64,000 bases of DNA from an uncultured Christensenella sp. (GTDB lineage Bacteria > Bacillota > Clostridia > Christensenellales > UBA3700), in contig CASERZ010000007.1 in assembly GCA_949290515.1 (NCBI GenBank), forward strand, positions 1 to 64,000. Reading direction: 5' to 3'. Position numbers and translations under genes: made by a program. Positions 17,159 through 26,200 of the stretch are shown here, piece by piece (the stretch's first letter is position 1; every line of letters begins with the position of its first letter). The notes beneath the pieces are model-generated. The model was not told the DNA's origin and searched no databases. It worked only from the letters and a program-made list of their open reading frames with translations.

Positions 17159-17923
17159 ATGCACAAGGTAGTGATAAACGGTATAGATACGCGTTCTCTT
17201 CCAAAACTTAAGCCGAAAGAGTGCGAAGAGTTGCTCGAATTGGTTAAGAAAGGCGATAAAGAAGCAAAGGACAAACTCGTAGTCGCTAATATCCGTCTGG
17301 TACTTTCCATCGTACAGCGTTTTTCAAACAGAGCAGGAAGCGACGACCTCTTTCAGTCGGGTATGATAGGACTTATGAAAGCTATCGACGGCTTCGACAG
17401 TAAGTTCAATGTGCGGTTTTCCACATACGCCGTTCCTATGATTTCGGGGGAAATAAGACGTTTCATAAAAGATTCTACAGGTATAAAGGTCAGCAGAAGT
17501 ATGCGCGATACTGCTTATAAAGCACTTAAAGCAAAAGAAATGCTGGAGTTGAAAAATTCTACTTCTCCTACAATGCTGGAGATTGCTTCAGAAATAGATA
17601 TTCCGCTCAAAGAAGTGGTGTGTGCGCTCGACGCAGTGAGTGAAACGGTATCGCTGCAAGAGTGTGTATACAATGACGGCGAAGACGGACTTTTGCTTAT
17701 GGAACAGATAGCAGACAGTACTCAAAACGAAGAAACCTGGTCTACTTCGCTTGCTCTCAGAGAGGGAATAAAATCTTTGCCCGAAAGAGAAAAAAGCGTG
17801 CTCGCAATGCGTTATTATCTGGGCAAGACTCAGACAGAAATATCAAAAAATATGGGCATCTCTCAAGCTCAGGTAAGCCGACTCGAAAAAAACGCTCTTG
17901 GAAAAATCAAAGAGTGTCTTTGA
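17159..17923 (+). CDS. sigG: RNA polymerase sporulation sigma factor SigG
   Basis: 254 residues, Shine-Dalgarno CGGAGG. The start VVINGIDTRSLPKLKPKE is typical of SigG, as is the absence of a pro-sequence. Regions 2 (VVANIRLVLSIVQRF, FQSGMIGLMKAIDGF), 3 and 4.2 (LGKTQTEISKNMGISQAQVSRLEK) are intact. It directs late forespore transcription after engulfment. The roughly 147 bases between the repeat element and the gene are AT-rich and could hold a SigF/SigG promoter; I could not assign one confidently. Confidence 0.95.
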   Translation: MHKVVINGIDTRSLPKLKPKECEELLELVKKGDKEAKDKLVVANIRLVLSIVQRFSNRAGSDDLFQSGMIGLMKAIDGFDSKFNVRFSTYAVPMISGEIRRFIKDSTGIKVSRSMRDTAYKALKAKEMLELKNSTSPTMLEIASEIDIPLKEVVCALDAVSETVSLQECVYNDGEDGLLLMEQIADSTQNEETWSTSLALREGIKSLPEREKSVLAMRYYLGKTQTEISKNMGISQAQVSRLEKNALGKIKECL

Positions 17924-17977
17924 AAATATCCGTCATATTATCTCTTATCGTGAATATTCTATACAAGAGAGGTAAAT

Positions 17978-18262
17978 ATGGCGGATTTATCATTTTGTAC
18001 TTTGAGAGAAAAAGTCGTCGTCAACGTATGCGACGGCAAAAGATTGGGGCATATCATAGATATCAACTTCAATTCACACGGTCAAATACTTGGAATGATA
18101 GTGCCGGGTGACAGAAAGTTTATGAAAAGTCTTTCGGCAGGAGACAGTATCTATATTCCGTGGAGATGTATAGTCAAGATAGGTGAGGATACGGTACTGG
18201 TCGAACTTAAAGGCGAAATGGTGCCTTCGGGCGGGAAAATCTGTTCGGGAAGCTGTAGATAA
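17978..18262 (+). CDS. YlmC/YmxH family PRC-barrel sporulation protein
   Basis: 94 residues, Shine-Dalgarno GAGAGG. A small beta-barrel of the PRC type: LREKVVVNVCDGKRLGHIIDI (about 8-28), then LGMIVPGD and a conserved YIPWRCIVKIGEDTVLVEL. It is found next to sigG in many spore formers; its biochemical role is unknown. The final residues (about 85-94, GGKICSGSCR) carry two cysteines. Probably in one operon with sigG (54-bp gap). Confidence 0.85.
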   Translation: MADLSFCTLREKVVVNVCDGKRLGHIIDINFNSHGQILGMIVPGDRKFMKSLSAGDSIYIPWRCIVKIGEDTVLVELKGEMVPSGGKICSGSCR

Positions 18263-18277
18263 CACAATATATTGTTG
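18262..18277 (+). promoter_or_regulatory. Candidate NrdR box upstream of nrdR
   Basis: ACACAATATATTGTTG matches the published NrdR-box pattern acaCwAtATaTwGtgt at 14 of 16 positions. It overlaps the last base of the preceding stop codon and lies 27 bp upstream of the nrdR -35. This suggests autoregulation. NrdR usually binds pairs of boxes at ribonucleotide reductase genes, and only one box is seen here. Confidence 0.55.
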
Positions 18278-18304
18278 TTTTAAGCAAAAAATTGCCTCAA
18301 AGCG

Positions 18305-18333
18305 TAGACAAAATTATCCGTATGTAATATAAT
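18305..18333 (+). promoter_or_regulatory. SigA promoter of nrdR
   Basis: TAGACA at 18305-18310, a 17-bp spacer and TATAAT at 18328-18333. Transcription is predicted to start near 18340, giving a short leader with the GGAGG Shine-Dalgarno before the ATG at 18363. Confidence 0.82.
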
Positions 18334-18362
18334 CGAAGTAGAAATGACGGAGGTTTACGCAA

Positions 18363-18845
18363 ATGAAGTGTAGCTTTTGCGGGTGTCTTGACAGCAAAGT
18401 AGTCGATAGCAGACAAAACGAAGAGGGTACGTCCATAAGAAGACGTCGCGAATGTATGAATTGCGGCAAGAGATTTACCACCTACGAGACTATTGAAACC
18501 ACTCCCGTAATGGTTGTAAAGAAAAACGGCGGACGTCAGCAATTCTCCGCTACTAAACTCAAAGCGGGTATTTTGAGAGCGTGTGAAAAGCGTCCCGTAC
18601 CGATGATGCTGATTGACAAGCTGGTAGAGGATATAGAGCGCAAGATTGCCAACAACCTTTCGCAAGAAGTTACGTCCAAGCAGATAGGCGAGTACGTAAT
18701 GGAAGGACTTAAGAAAATAGACGAGGTAGCATACGTAAGATTTGCAGCCGTTTACAGAGAATTCAAGGATATCGAAAGCTGGCTGAGCGAAATCAATACT
18801 ATTCTCAAAGACAAAAACGAAGCCGAAAAAAAAGAGAATAACTGA
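18363..18845 (+). CDS. nrdR: Transcriptional repressor NrdR
   Basis: 160 residues, normal length. The N-terminal zinc ribbon has CxxC pairs at Cys3/Cys6 and Cys31/Cys34 (MKCSFCGC and ECMNCGKRF). The ATP-cone domain follows (about 49-139). It senses dATP/ATP and represses ribonucleotide reductase genes. It has its own consensus promoter and a possible NrdR box. Followed by a strong terminator. Confidence 0.96.
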   Translation: MKCSFCGCLDSKVVDSRQNEEGTSIRRRRECMNCGKRFTTYETIETTPVMVVKKNGGRQQFSATKLKAGILRACEKRPVPMMLIDKLVEDIERKIANNLSQEVTSKQIGEYVMEGLKKIDEVAYVRFAAVYREFKDIESWLSEINTILKDKNEAEKKENN

Positions 18846-18884
18846 AGTTCTATTTGTATTCAAGAACTAATCGAATAAACATAG

Positions 18885-18917
18885 AAAGAGAAGGAGCAAT
18901 AATTCCTTCTCTTTTAT
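18885..18917 (+). terminator. Intrinsic terminator of nrdR
   Basis: AAAGAGAAGGA (18885-18895), an 8-nt loop, then TCCTTCTCTTT (18904-18914) and a short T run. A perfect 11-bp stem. Confidence 0.88.
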
Positions 18918-19113
18918 TATTTTATATTGAATTATTCGGTATTCGTAGTGCATTTATATGATTATAAAAAAGTCAAAATAATAAAAGAGTGTGCCAATAA
19001 AACTTTAATTATCGGCTTTAATGCCGTAGATATAAAACACTGATTTAATTTAATGGTATTATTCGACCTTTTTCAACATAAAATTTAGCGTATCAAAAAC
19101 AGGAGACAGATTT

Positions 19114-19815
19114 ATGTTGTTATCGGGACTTTTGGCAATACTCAGCAATATTTTATTTTTCAGCGGCTATATTCACAACGCAAACGCTTTTCCTAAACCG
19201 CTTTCTCCCGAGAGAGAAAAACAGCTTCTCGAAGAGATGTTCAACGGAAGCAAATCGGCAAAAGAAGAACTTGCCAAACACAATATGCGGCTTGTAGTGC
19301 ATATCGTTAAAAAATATTCCAACTTCAACGATAACGACGAACTTATAAGCGTAGGCTCGATAGGACTTGTCAAAGCTCTCAACAGTTATTCTCAGGACAA
19401 GGGCACTCAATTTGCGACCTATGCCGCAAGATGTATCGAAAATGAAATACTGATGACCTTGCGCGCCAACAAAAAGAATATGAACAACAAATCGCTTTAC
19501 GAGCCGATTAGTTTTGACAAAGAGGGCAACGAAGTTACTTTGATAGACTTGATAGGGCAGGACGAGGAGAGCGTGATAGGCATAGTCGAGAATAAGTTTG
19601 CTACGCAAAAACTTATGGAGGTTATTAAGACGCAGCTTAACGAACGCGAATATAAAATTATCTCTATGCGCTACGGGCTTGACGGAAGCGAGCCTATGAC
19701 GCAAAAGCAAGTAGCTCAAAAATTCGAAATATCCCGCTCGTACGTTTCGCGTATAGAAACAAAAGTACTTGCCAAGCTCAAAGCATATATGATTAAGGAA
19801 AAAATGTTTTTCTGA
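19114..19815 (+). CDS. sigK: RNA polymerase sporulation sigma factor SigK (pro-form)
   Basis: 233 residues, Shine-Dalgarno AGGAGA. The hydrophobic pro-sequence MLLSGLLAILSNILFFSGY runs into NANAFPKPLS, the usual SigK start where SpoIVFB cleaves (about residue 20-25). Regions 2 (HNMRLVVHIVKKYSN, LISVGSIGLVKAL) and 4.2 (TQKQVAQKFEISRSYVSRIE) are intact. It directs late mother-cell transcription. The gene is continuous, not split by a skin element. About 190 bp of AT-rich sequence separate it from the upstream terminator. Confidence 0.94.
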   Translation: MLLSGLLAILSNILFFSGYIHNANAFPKPLSPEREKQLLEEMFNGSKSAKEELAKHNMRLVVHIVKKYSNFNDNDELISVGSIGLVKALNSYSQDKGTQFATYAARCIENEILMTLRANKKNMNNKSLYEPISFDKEGNEVTLIDLIGQDEESVIGIVENKFATQKLMEVIKTQLNEREYKIISMRYGLDGSEPMTQKQVAQKFEISRSYVSRIETKVLAKLKAYMIKEKMFF

Positions 19816-19821
19816 TTGAGT

Positions 19822-19850
19822 TTGACAAGACGCAGCGCGTATGCTATAAT
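19822..19850 (+). promoter_or_regulatory. SigA promoter of rnpB
   Basis: TTGACA at 19822-19827, a 17-bp spacer and an extended TGCTATAAT with the hexamer at 19845-19850. The predicted start, about 19857, coincides with the first base of the RNase P RNA P1 stem. Confidence 0.93.
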
Positions 19851-19856
19851 CTTTTG

Positions 19857-20179
19857 GCAAGACAGCCAGACTATCGCAGACCGCAAGGGATGAGGAAAGT
19901 CCGAGCACCATAAGGCAGAGTGCTGGCTAACTACCAGTCAGGGTGACCTGAAGGAAAGTGCAACAGAAATAGACCGCCTGCTTTGCAGGTAAGGATGGAA
20001 AGGCGAGGTAAGAGCTCACCGTCCCTTCGGCGACGAGGGGAGCCCTGTAAACCCCACTCGGTGCAAGAGAAATCGACTATAAGTAGCCTGCTTGTCGTAA
20101 AATCGCTTGAGCATAACGGCAACGTTATGCCTAGACAGATGATAGTCTAATACAGAACTCGGCTTACAGACTGTCTTGC
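19857..20179 (+). ncRNA. rnpB: RNase P RNA (probably type A)
   Basis: About 323 nt. The ends pair as the P1 helix: GCAAGACAG (19857-19865) with CTGTCTTGC (20171-20179). Universal core blocks are present: GAGGAAAGTCCGAGC near 19892-19906, GTGCAACAGAAA near 19957-19968 and AGAACTCGGCTTACAG near 20155-20170. The helix pattern after the first block resembles the common type A ancestor rather than the Bacillus type B; this was judged by eye. It processes the 5' ends of pre-tRNAs with RnpA. It has its own promoter and terminator. Confidence 0.95.
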
Positions 20180-20192
20180 AAAAGAATTAAAT

Positions 20193-20213
20193 CCGCTTTC
20201 GGGCGGTTTTTTT
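20193..20213 (+). terminator. Intrinsic terminator of rnpB
   Basis: CCGC (20193-20196), loop TTTCGG, then GCGG (20203-20206) followed by seven T. A short but GC-rich stem, about 13 nt after the end of the P1 helix. Confidence 0.8.
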
Positions 20214-20219
20214 ATTTTC

Positions 20220-20289
20220 GGACATATTCTATTAGGGACATATTCCGTATCGCTTTTTATGATTAAATTTTTTTATATGCGTCTATAAT
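20220..20289 (+). promoter_or_regulatory. Regulated promoter region of the glucan synthase gene (predicted leaderless)
   Basis: TATAAT at 20284-20289 ends 6 nt before the ATG at 20296. The -35 position (GATTAA, 20261-20266) is a poor match. Upstream lie two direct repeats of GGACATATTC at 20220-20229 and 20236-20245, 16 bp apart. A weak -35 with upstream direct repeats suggests an activator-dependent promoter. Confidence 0.6.
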
Positions 20290-20295
20290 CAAGAT

Positions 20296-23200
20296 ATGTT
20301 GTACGCTATTATCGCTGTATTATTCGTAATACTTATTATTTTGATTTTGTTGGCAAAAAGACCCTACAAAAGAGAGGATATGCTCTCTCAAATGAGTGAC
20401 AAAGATATCGAGGACAATATCAAACGTCTTGCAATCAGTCTCAGAAGCGGAGAAGTCGTAGGCAATATCCCCGTTATTTCGCGATACCTCAGAAGAATAA
20501 AAAAAGCATACAAAATTACTCTTGAAAAAGTCAGAGCAAAAGAACAACTGTACGAGTGCGAAAGATGGTTGTATGAGAATTACTATGCCGTGACTTTAGG
20601 AGTAAAGCAAAGCGATTATAAAAATTTTGCCCGACTGACGCACAAGAAAAACGTAGTGAGAATAATAGAACTCGCGCGTTTTGTCGTTGCCGCGACAAAC
20701 TGTAATATAAATAAAGAGAACGTAGAAAAAACGATAAAGGAGTTTAACTCGTACACTCCTTTGCATTGCGATGAAGTGCAAAACCTCGACAAGGCTTTTA
20801 CCTATGCACTTATTGAACGGATTGCGGAGATATGCCGTCAGATAGTGCTTTTGTCAAAGCTGAAAGCGCACGCAGAAGGAGATGCCGAGCCGGTAAAGAG
20901 GCTGTGCAAATTTGATGCGTATCTCTATTTTTACAAACATACGGGAAAGTATCTGGACGAAAAATATTTTTACAAAATCAACGATATCAATCCTGACAAT
21001 ATCGACTTGACGTTTACTGACAATCTTGTTGATTACGGAGTAGTGATAGGTAATTGCATTAATTCGGCAAAATCAATACCCGAAGTATTCAAAAGTCAAT
21101 TTGTACTGACTCTTTGTTCGGTATACGATATAATGAGCGAAGACGAGATATATCTCAACAGCGATTTGTGTTCGCAGTATGCGTATATCAATGCCGTAGA
21201 AAAGCTTTCTTCTCTTTACGGAGCGAGCGAGCGTTCGATTGCGCAAATCGCACTTAAACTAGCCAAAGCTTACGGCGTGCATTTCGGAGAAATAATCTAC
21301 GATTACCGCTATGCAATCAAAGGCTATCTCCATTCCTTTACGCCTCAGGTGCTCAAAAAACCTACTACAAAAGTCGACCAGAGGCTTTACGGCACTGTCA
21401 TAGCATTGCTGTCCTTTGCGTTTGCTACGTTGAGTACGCTCGTATTTTTGCCGGACGTATTATTGTGCGTCTTATCGGGAGTATTGACATTATTTGCGTC
21501 TGTGCCGTTGTCAAGATTTATCGTCAGACTTATAGTCGGGAAGATATTACCCGAGCGCAGTGTCGCCAGAATGAATTACGAGAAATTGCCCGAGGAGGGC
21601 AAGACTCTCTGCGTAGTCAGCGAATTTATATGCGACGGGGCGCAAGCAAGAGAAGCGATATCCAACATACGCGCTCTCGCGTCAGTAAACAAAGACGAGA
21701 TGATTAAATTTGCCGTTTTGACTGACTTTAAGCCCTCTTCTAAGCAAATTGACGATACGGACGAGAGTTTGATTGAAGAGATGAAAAACTTGCTTAAAGG
21801 AAGCGAAATCGCGCTTTTGGTAAGAAAACGCGAATATATAAACGGCAAATGGATGGCAAAGGAGCGCAAAAGAGGTGCGATACAAGCCCTCAACGAAGCT
21901 TTGTTGACAGGAAACTTTCAAGAATTCGGATACGCGTCTGAGGTTTTGGAAAAGCCGTCTTTCGTTTTGCTTTTGGACGATGACGACAGACTTTTGCCGG
22001 GAAGTGTAAAGCAGGCAGTCAACACTATGCTTCATCCTCTCAATGCAAAGTATCCTATGCTGGCGTTTGATTGCAAATACAGTCTGTCGTCGCTTAATAC
22101 CTACTGGGCAAAAACAGGTATCGACGACAGCGGAGTAGACGAGTATTGCAATTACGGAGATTTTTATTACAAGCTCACAGGGATGTCGATTTTTTGCGGT
22201 AAGGGAATATACCGTCTAAAAGAATTCAACGACGCTTTGAGGGGTAAATTGCCTGACGGTAGAATACTCAGTCACGATATAATCGAAGGGGCAATATGCG
22301 AGTGCGGAAGCCTTGGTATAACAACATACGAAGACGCTCCCGACAGTTTTGTAAGCTATGCCGAAAGGCAAAACAGATGGCAAAGAGGAGATTTGCTTTT
22401 GTTGCCTTACGTCTTTAAAAAAGACGTAAAACAGCCATTTTATAAATACGTTATGTTTTTTAACGTACTGTCGGCTGTTGTGCCTTTAGTCAATTTCGCG
22501 CTTTTGTTTGCGCTGTTATATACGAAAAACGTTTTGTTTTTCGTGCCATTCGGACTGTGTTTTTTGGGTATTCCTCTCATAAGGTACGGACTGTGTCTCA
22601 ATGCGCTCAATTACGATAAAAGAATGAGATACGTACTCAGAGCTTTTTCAATGGAATTATTGAAGACTGCCTATGACTTTATCACTTTGCCGTATTATGC
22701 CGTAAATGCTGTTCTGTTATGGGCGGGTACTTTATACAGACTTATTTTTGCAAAATCGCGGCTTACTGAGTGGAAGACTTTCTATTCATCGCAGCGAAAG
22801 GGAAGTGCGGGCAGACATTTTGCGCTGATTTTGCCGTCAGTCGCGGTGTCAGTTGCACTGTGCGCGATTACGCTCGATTTGGCGGTATGCATTTATCTGG
22901 GGGTATACGCATTGACGGCTTGCTCGATATACTGTTTGTCGGCACGCGTCGATAGAAAACGAAAAGATTTTTCTAAATCGGACAGGAAATTTTTGCAAAA
23001 CGTAGCAAACAGGACAATGCGTTATTTTGAAGTAAATTTGCAGGATAATTGCCTTATTTGCGACAATTATCAGGCTTTTCCCAACAAACAAGCCAACAGT
23101 TTTACTTCTCCCACCAATATAGGATTTGCACTCTTGTCTCACGTGTCGGCATACGTATGCAAAAGAAAAAATCTCGATGAGTGTATGGACGGATTGTCCA

Positions 23201-26200
23201 AGTCGGTTGAGTTGATAGAAAGGTTGGAAAAGTACCGCGGACATCTCTACAACTGGTATTCGCTGGCTACTCACAAGCCTTTATCTCCATATTTTGTATC
23301 GAGTGTTGACAGCGGTAATTTTTCAGCTTGTCTTATATGTGCAAAACAATTCGTAAGACAGTTTGACGAAAAACTCGCTATGAGAATTCAGACATTGTTG
23401 GATAATACCGATTTTTCTGCATTGTTCGATGACAATGCAGGCAGATTTTATATAGGCTACAACAGACTTGACGACAGATTTGAGGGGCATTACGATATGA
23501 TGGCTTCGGAAGCCAGAATACTTTGCTATGTCGCAAGTTGCATAAGCGGTGACAGAAAATACTGGTCGGGTTTAGGCAAAAAAATAGTGGCACTCAAAGG
23601 TAACACTCTCTTATCCTGGTCGGGTACGGCATTCGAATATCTTATGCCTCAACTGTTTTTGCCGGATTGTGAAAACAGCATAATTACGCATAGCGTAAAA
23701 AATGCCGTAAAGTATATGAGCGCGTCAAAATGTTCAGGGCTGTGGGGCATAAGCGAAAGCGGATATTACGAATTCAACGAAGAGAATCATTACAAATACA
23801 AGGCTTTCGGATTGAGCGCACTCAGTCTCAGAGCGGCTGATGACAGATGTGTTATCGCTCCTTATGCAAGCGCGCTCGCATTGAGGTATGCACCGCAAAA
23901 AGCAATAGCCAATCTCAAGTCACTTGCAGACAGAAAAATGACGTCGTCTATGGGCTTTTACGAAGCATTGGATATGACAAAGGGCAAAGACGTGGTTGCA
24001 ATGCATATGTCGCACCATCAGGGTATGATACTTTGCGCTATTGTAAACGCGCTTTATGACGATTACTTTGTCAAGCTTTTCGACTCTTATGACGCTATGA
24101 GAGGCGGTAGGCTGTTGCTCGAAGAAAAAATACCGCAAATCAAAGCCAAAAAAAGAGAAAAAAGCGACTTTGTGTACGATGTCGCGAGCGAAAACTGTTA
24201 TCAATACGGAGGAGAGTGCAAGGGGGTACCGGTGGTCAATGCGCTTACAAACGGGCATTTTTCTACCGTAATCGATTCGTATGGCAACGGATATTCTTAT
24301 TCAAAAGGAAAATATCTCAATAGATTTACGGGCGATTTTTATAAGAATCAGGGCGGTTTTTTCTATATCCGTGACGATAAAGAGCTTTATTCTCCTACCT
24401 ATGCACCGTTTAGAAAGGACAGATGTACCTATACTTTCCGTCCATACGAAAGCGTATACGAAAATCTCGATAAAAACTGTAAAATGAGCGTGTATATTCC
24501 TCAGAATTCAAATTGCGAGATACGCAAAATAACCATATACAACAAAGAAAGTTATGCTAAAAAATTTGCGGTAGGTTATTGCGAAGAGACTTGTCTTGCC
24601 GATTTCGGCGGGGCGTTTTCTCATCCCGCGTTTGCGGATATGTTCGTTTCGTCGTCATACTATCTGCCTTTGGATACTCTCGTGCTCAAGCGGACAGCGC
24701 GAAGCTTTGCGGGAGACTGCTATTGTTCGCTCACCGTTACGGGAGTTGACAAACACGAGTATGAGAGTAATCTGTTCAATTTTATAGGCAGAGAAAGAGA
24801 TTTTGACAATCCCGTGATTTTTGACGTAAATACAGAGAGTGTGCCTCAAAAAGATTACCTCTCGATAGGGGATGTGCTAAATCCTTGTCTGGGATTTACA
24901 GGAGTAGTGGAGATTGCGCCTTTTTCGTCAAAAGAGATTTGTCTGATTAAGTTTTTCGATACAGATATAAATTCTCTTCACAGCTCTGTCAGAGAAGCTA
25001 CAAAAACAGACTTTGTTAAGTACGCTTACGAAAGTGCGCGTCTTACTCTTTTGTCAAAAACGTATAAGTACCAGCTTAACGACGACATAAGCGACGCTAT
25101 ATGCAAAACCGCTACAAATATTTTATACCGACCTTTTGACAGAGAAAAGCTGTCTGCTATGTTTGACAGAGTAGGCGAGCCTTTGCCTATGGGGCTTACG
25201 AAAAACGTAAAGTATATCTACTTTGAATACTACAATCAGGATAAAATGCTCAAAAATCTTGTGTATACGACGATATATCTCAACGTAGCTTCCGTAAAAT
25301 ATACTCTGGTGATTGCATACAAAGTTAAGGGCGGTGACAGAGAAGGAGTGTTAAAATCCTTTATAGATATTACAGGAGTAGCGGATATTCTCGAACTTGA
25401 ACAGATAAAATTTTTGCAACTTAACGGAGTTGACGAGGGCGTAGTAAGGGCAGTTAGAGACGGTGCTTTTATGACATTCGGCGGAAAACCCGCAAAAGGC
25501 GAAAGGTCGGACGAAAAACTGAACATTGTTCTGCCTGTGCTGACAGAACAGCAAAACGTTGTTCAAAAACAACCTTTGTTCGGCAAAACGGATTATGTAA
25601 CAGTAATGAAAAGCGGTAAGGGAGGCTTTGACGAAAAAGGAGATTACGTTATTGCTCAGAAGACGGATTTGCCTTACTCAAACGTAGTTTGCGGAGAATA
25701 CGGAGGCTTTGTCGTTACGGCAAACGGAGGCGGATTCGATTATTTCGGCAACAGTAACTTGTCGCGCGCTACCGTATGGCAGAATAATCCGGTATTTGAC
25801 ACTCCTTGCGAAGAGGTATATATATGTTCGGACGGGGTGATGAGAATAAACAAATTAGTAGAGGGCGGATATGTAAAACACGCCGTCGGATACAGCGAAT
25901 TCAGGGGTATTATCAACGGGATAAGCTATTCGCTCTTTGAGGGAATAATCGCTGACGGAAAAGGCAAATTATTGCAATTAAAATTAGATAAACCTACACA
26001 TAGTCGGGATTTTTGCATAATTTTTGCTATAAAAGCTATGTTGTCGGATTTGCCGTATACGCAAATGCTTTTCGATACCTCGATAGACGAGTTTACTGTA
26101 AAAGTGTCAAACGCAATCAACGGCAAAAGCGTTTATATACGCACCAATATGCCTTGCGAACTTATAGCCGACAAAGCCTTTTTGTACGGACTGGATAACA

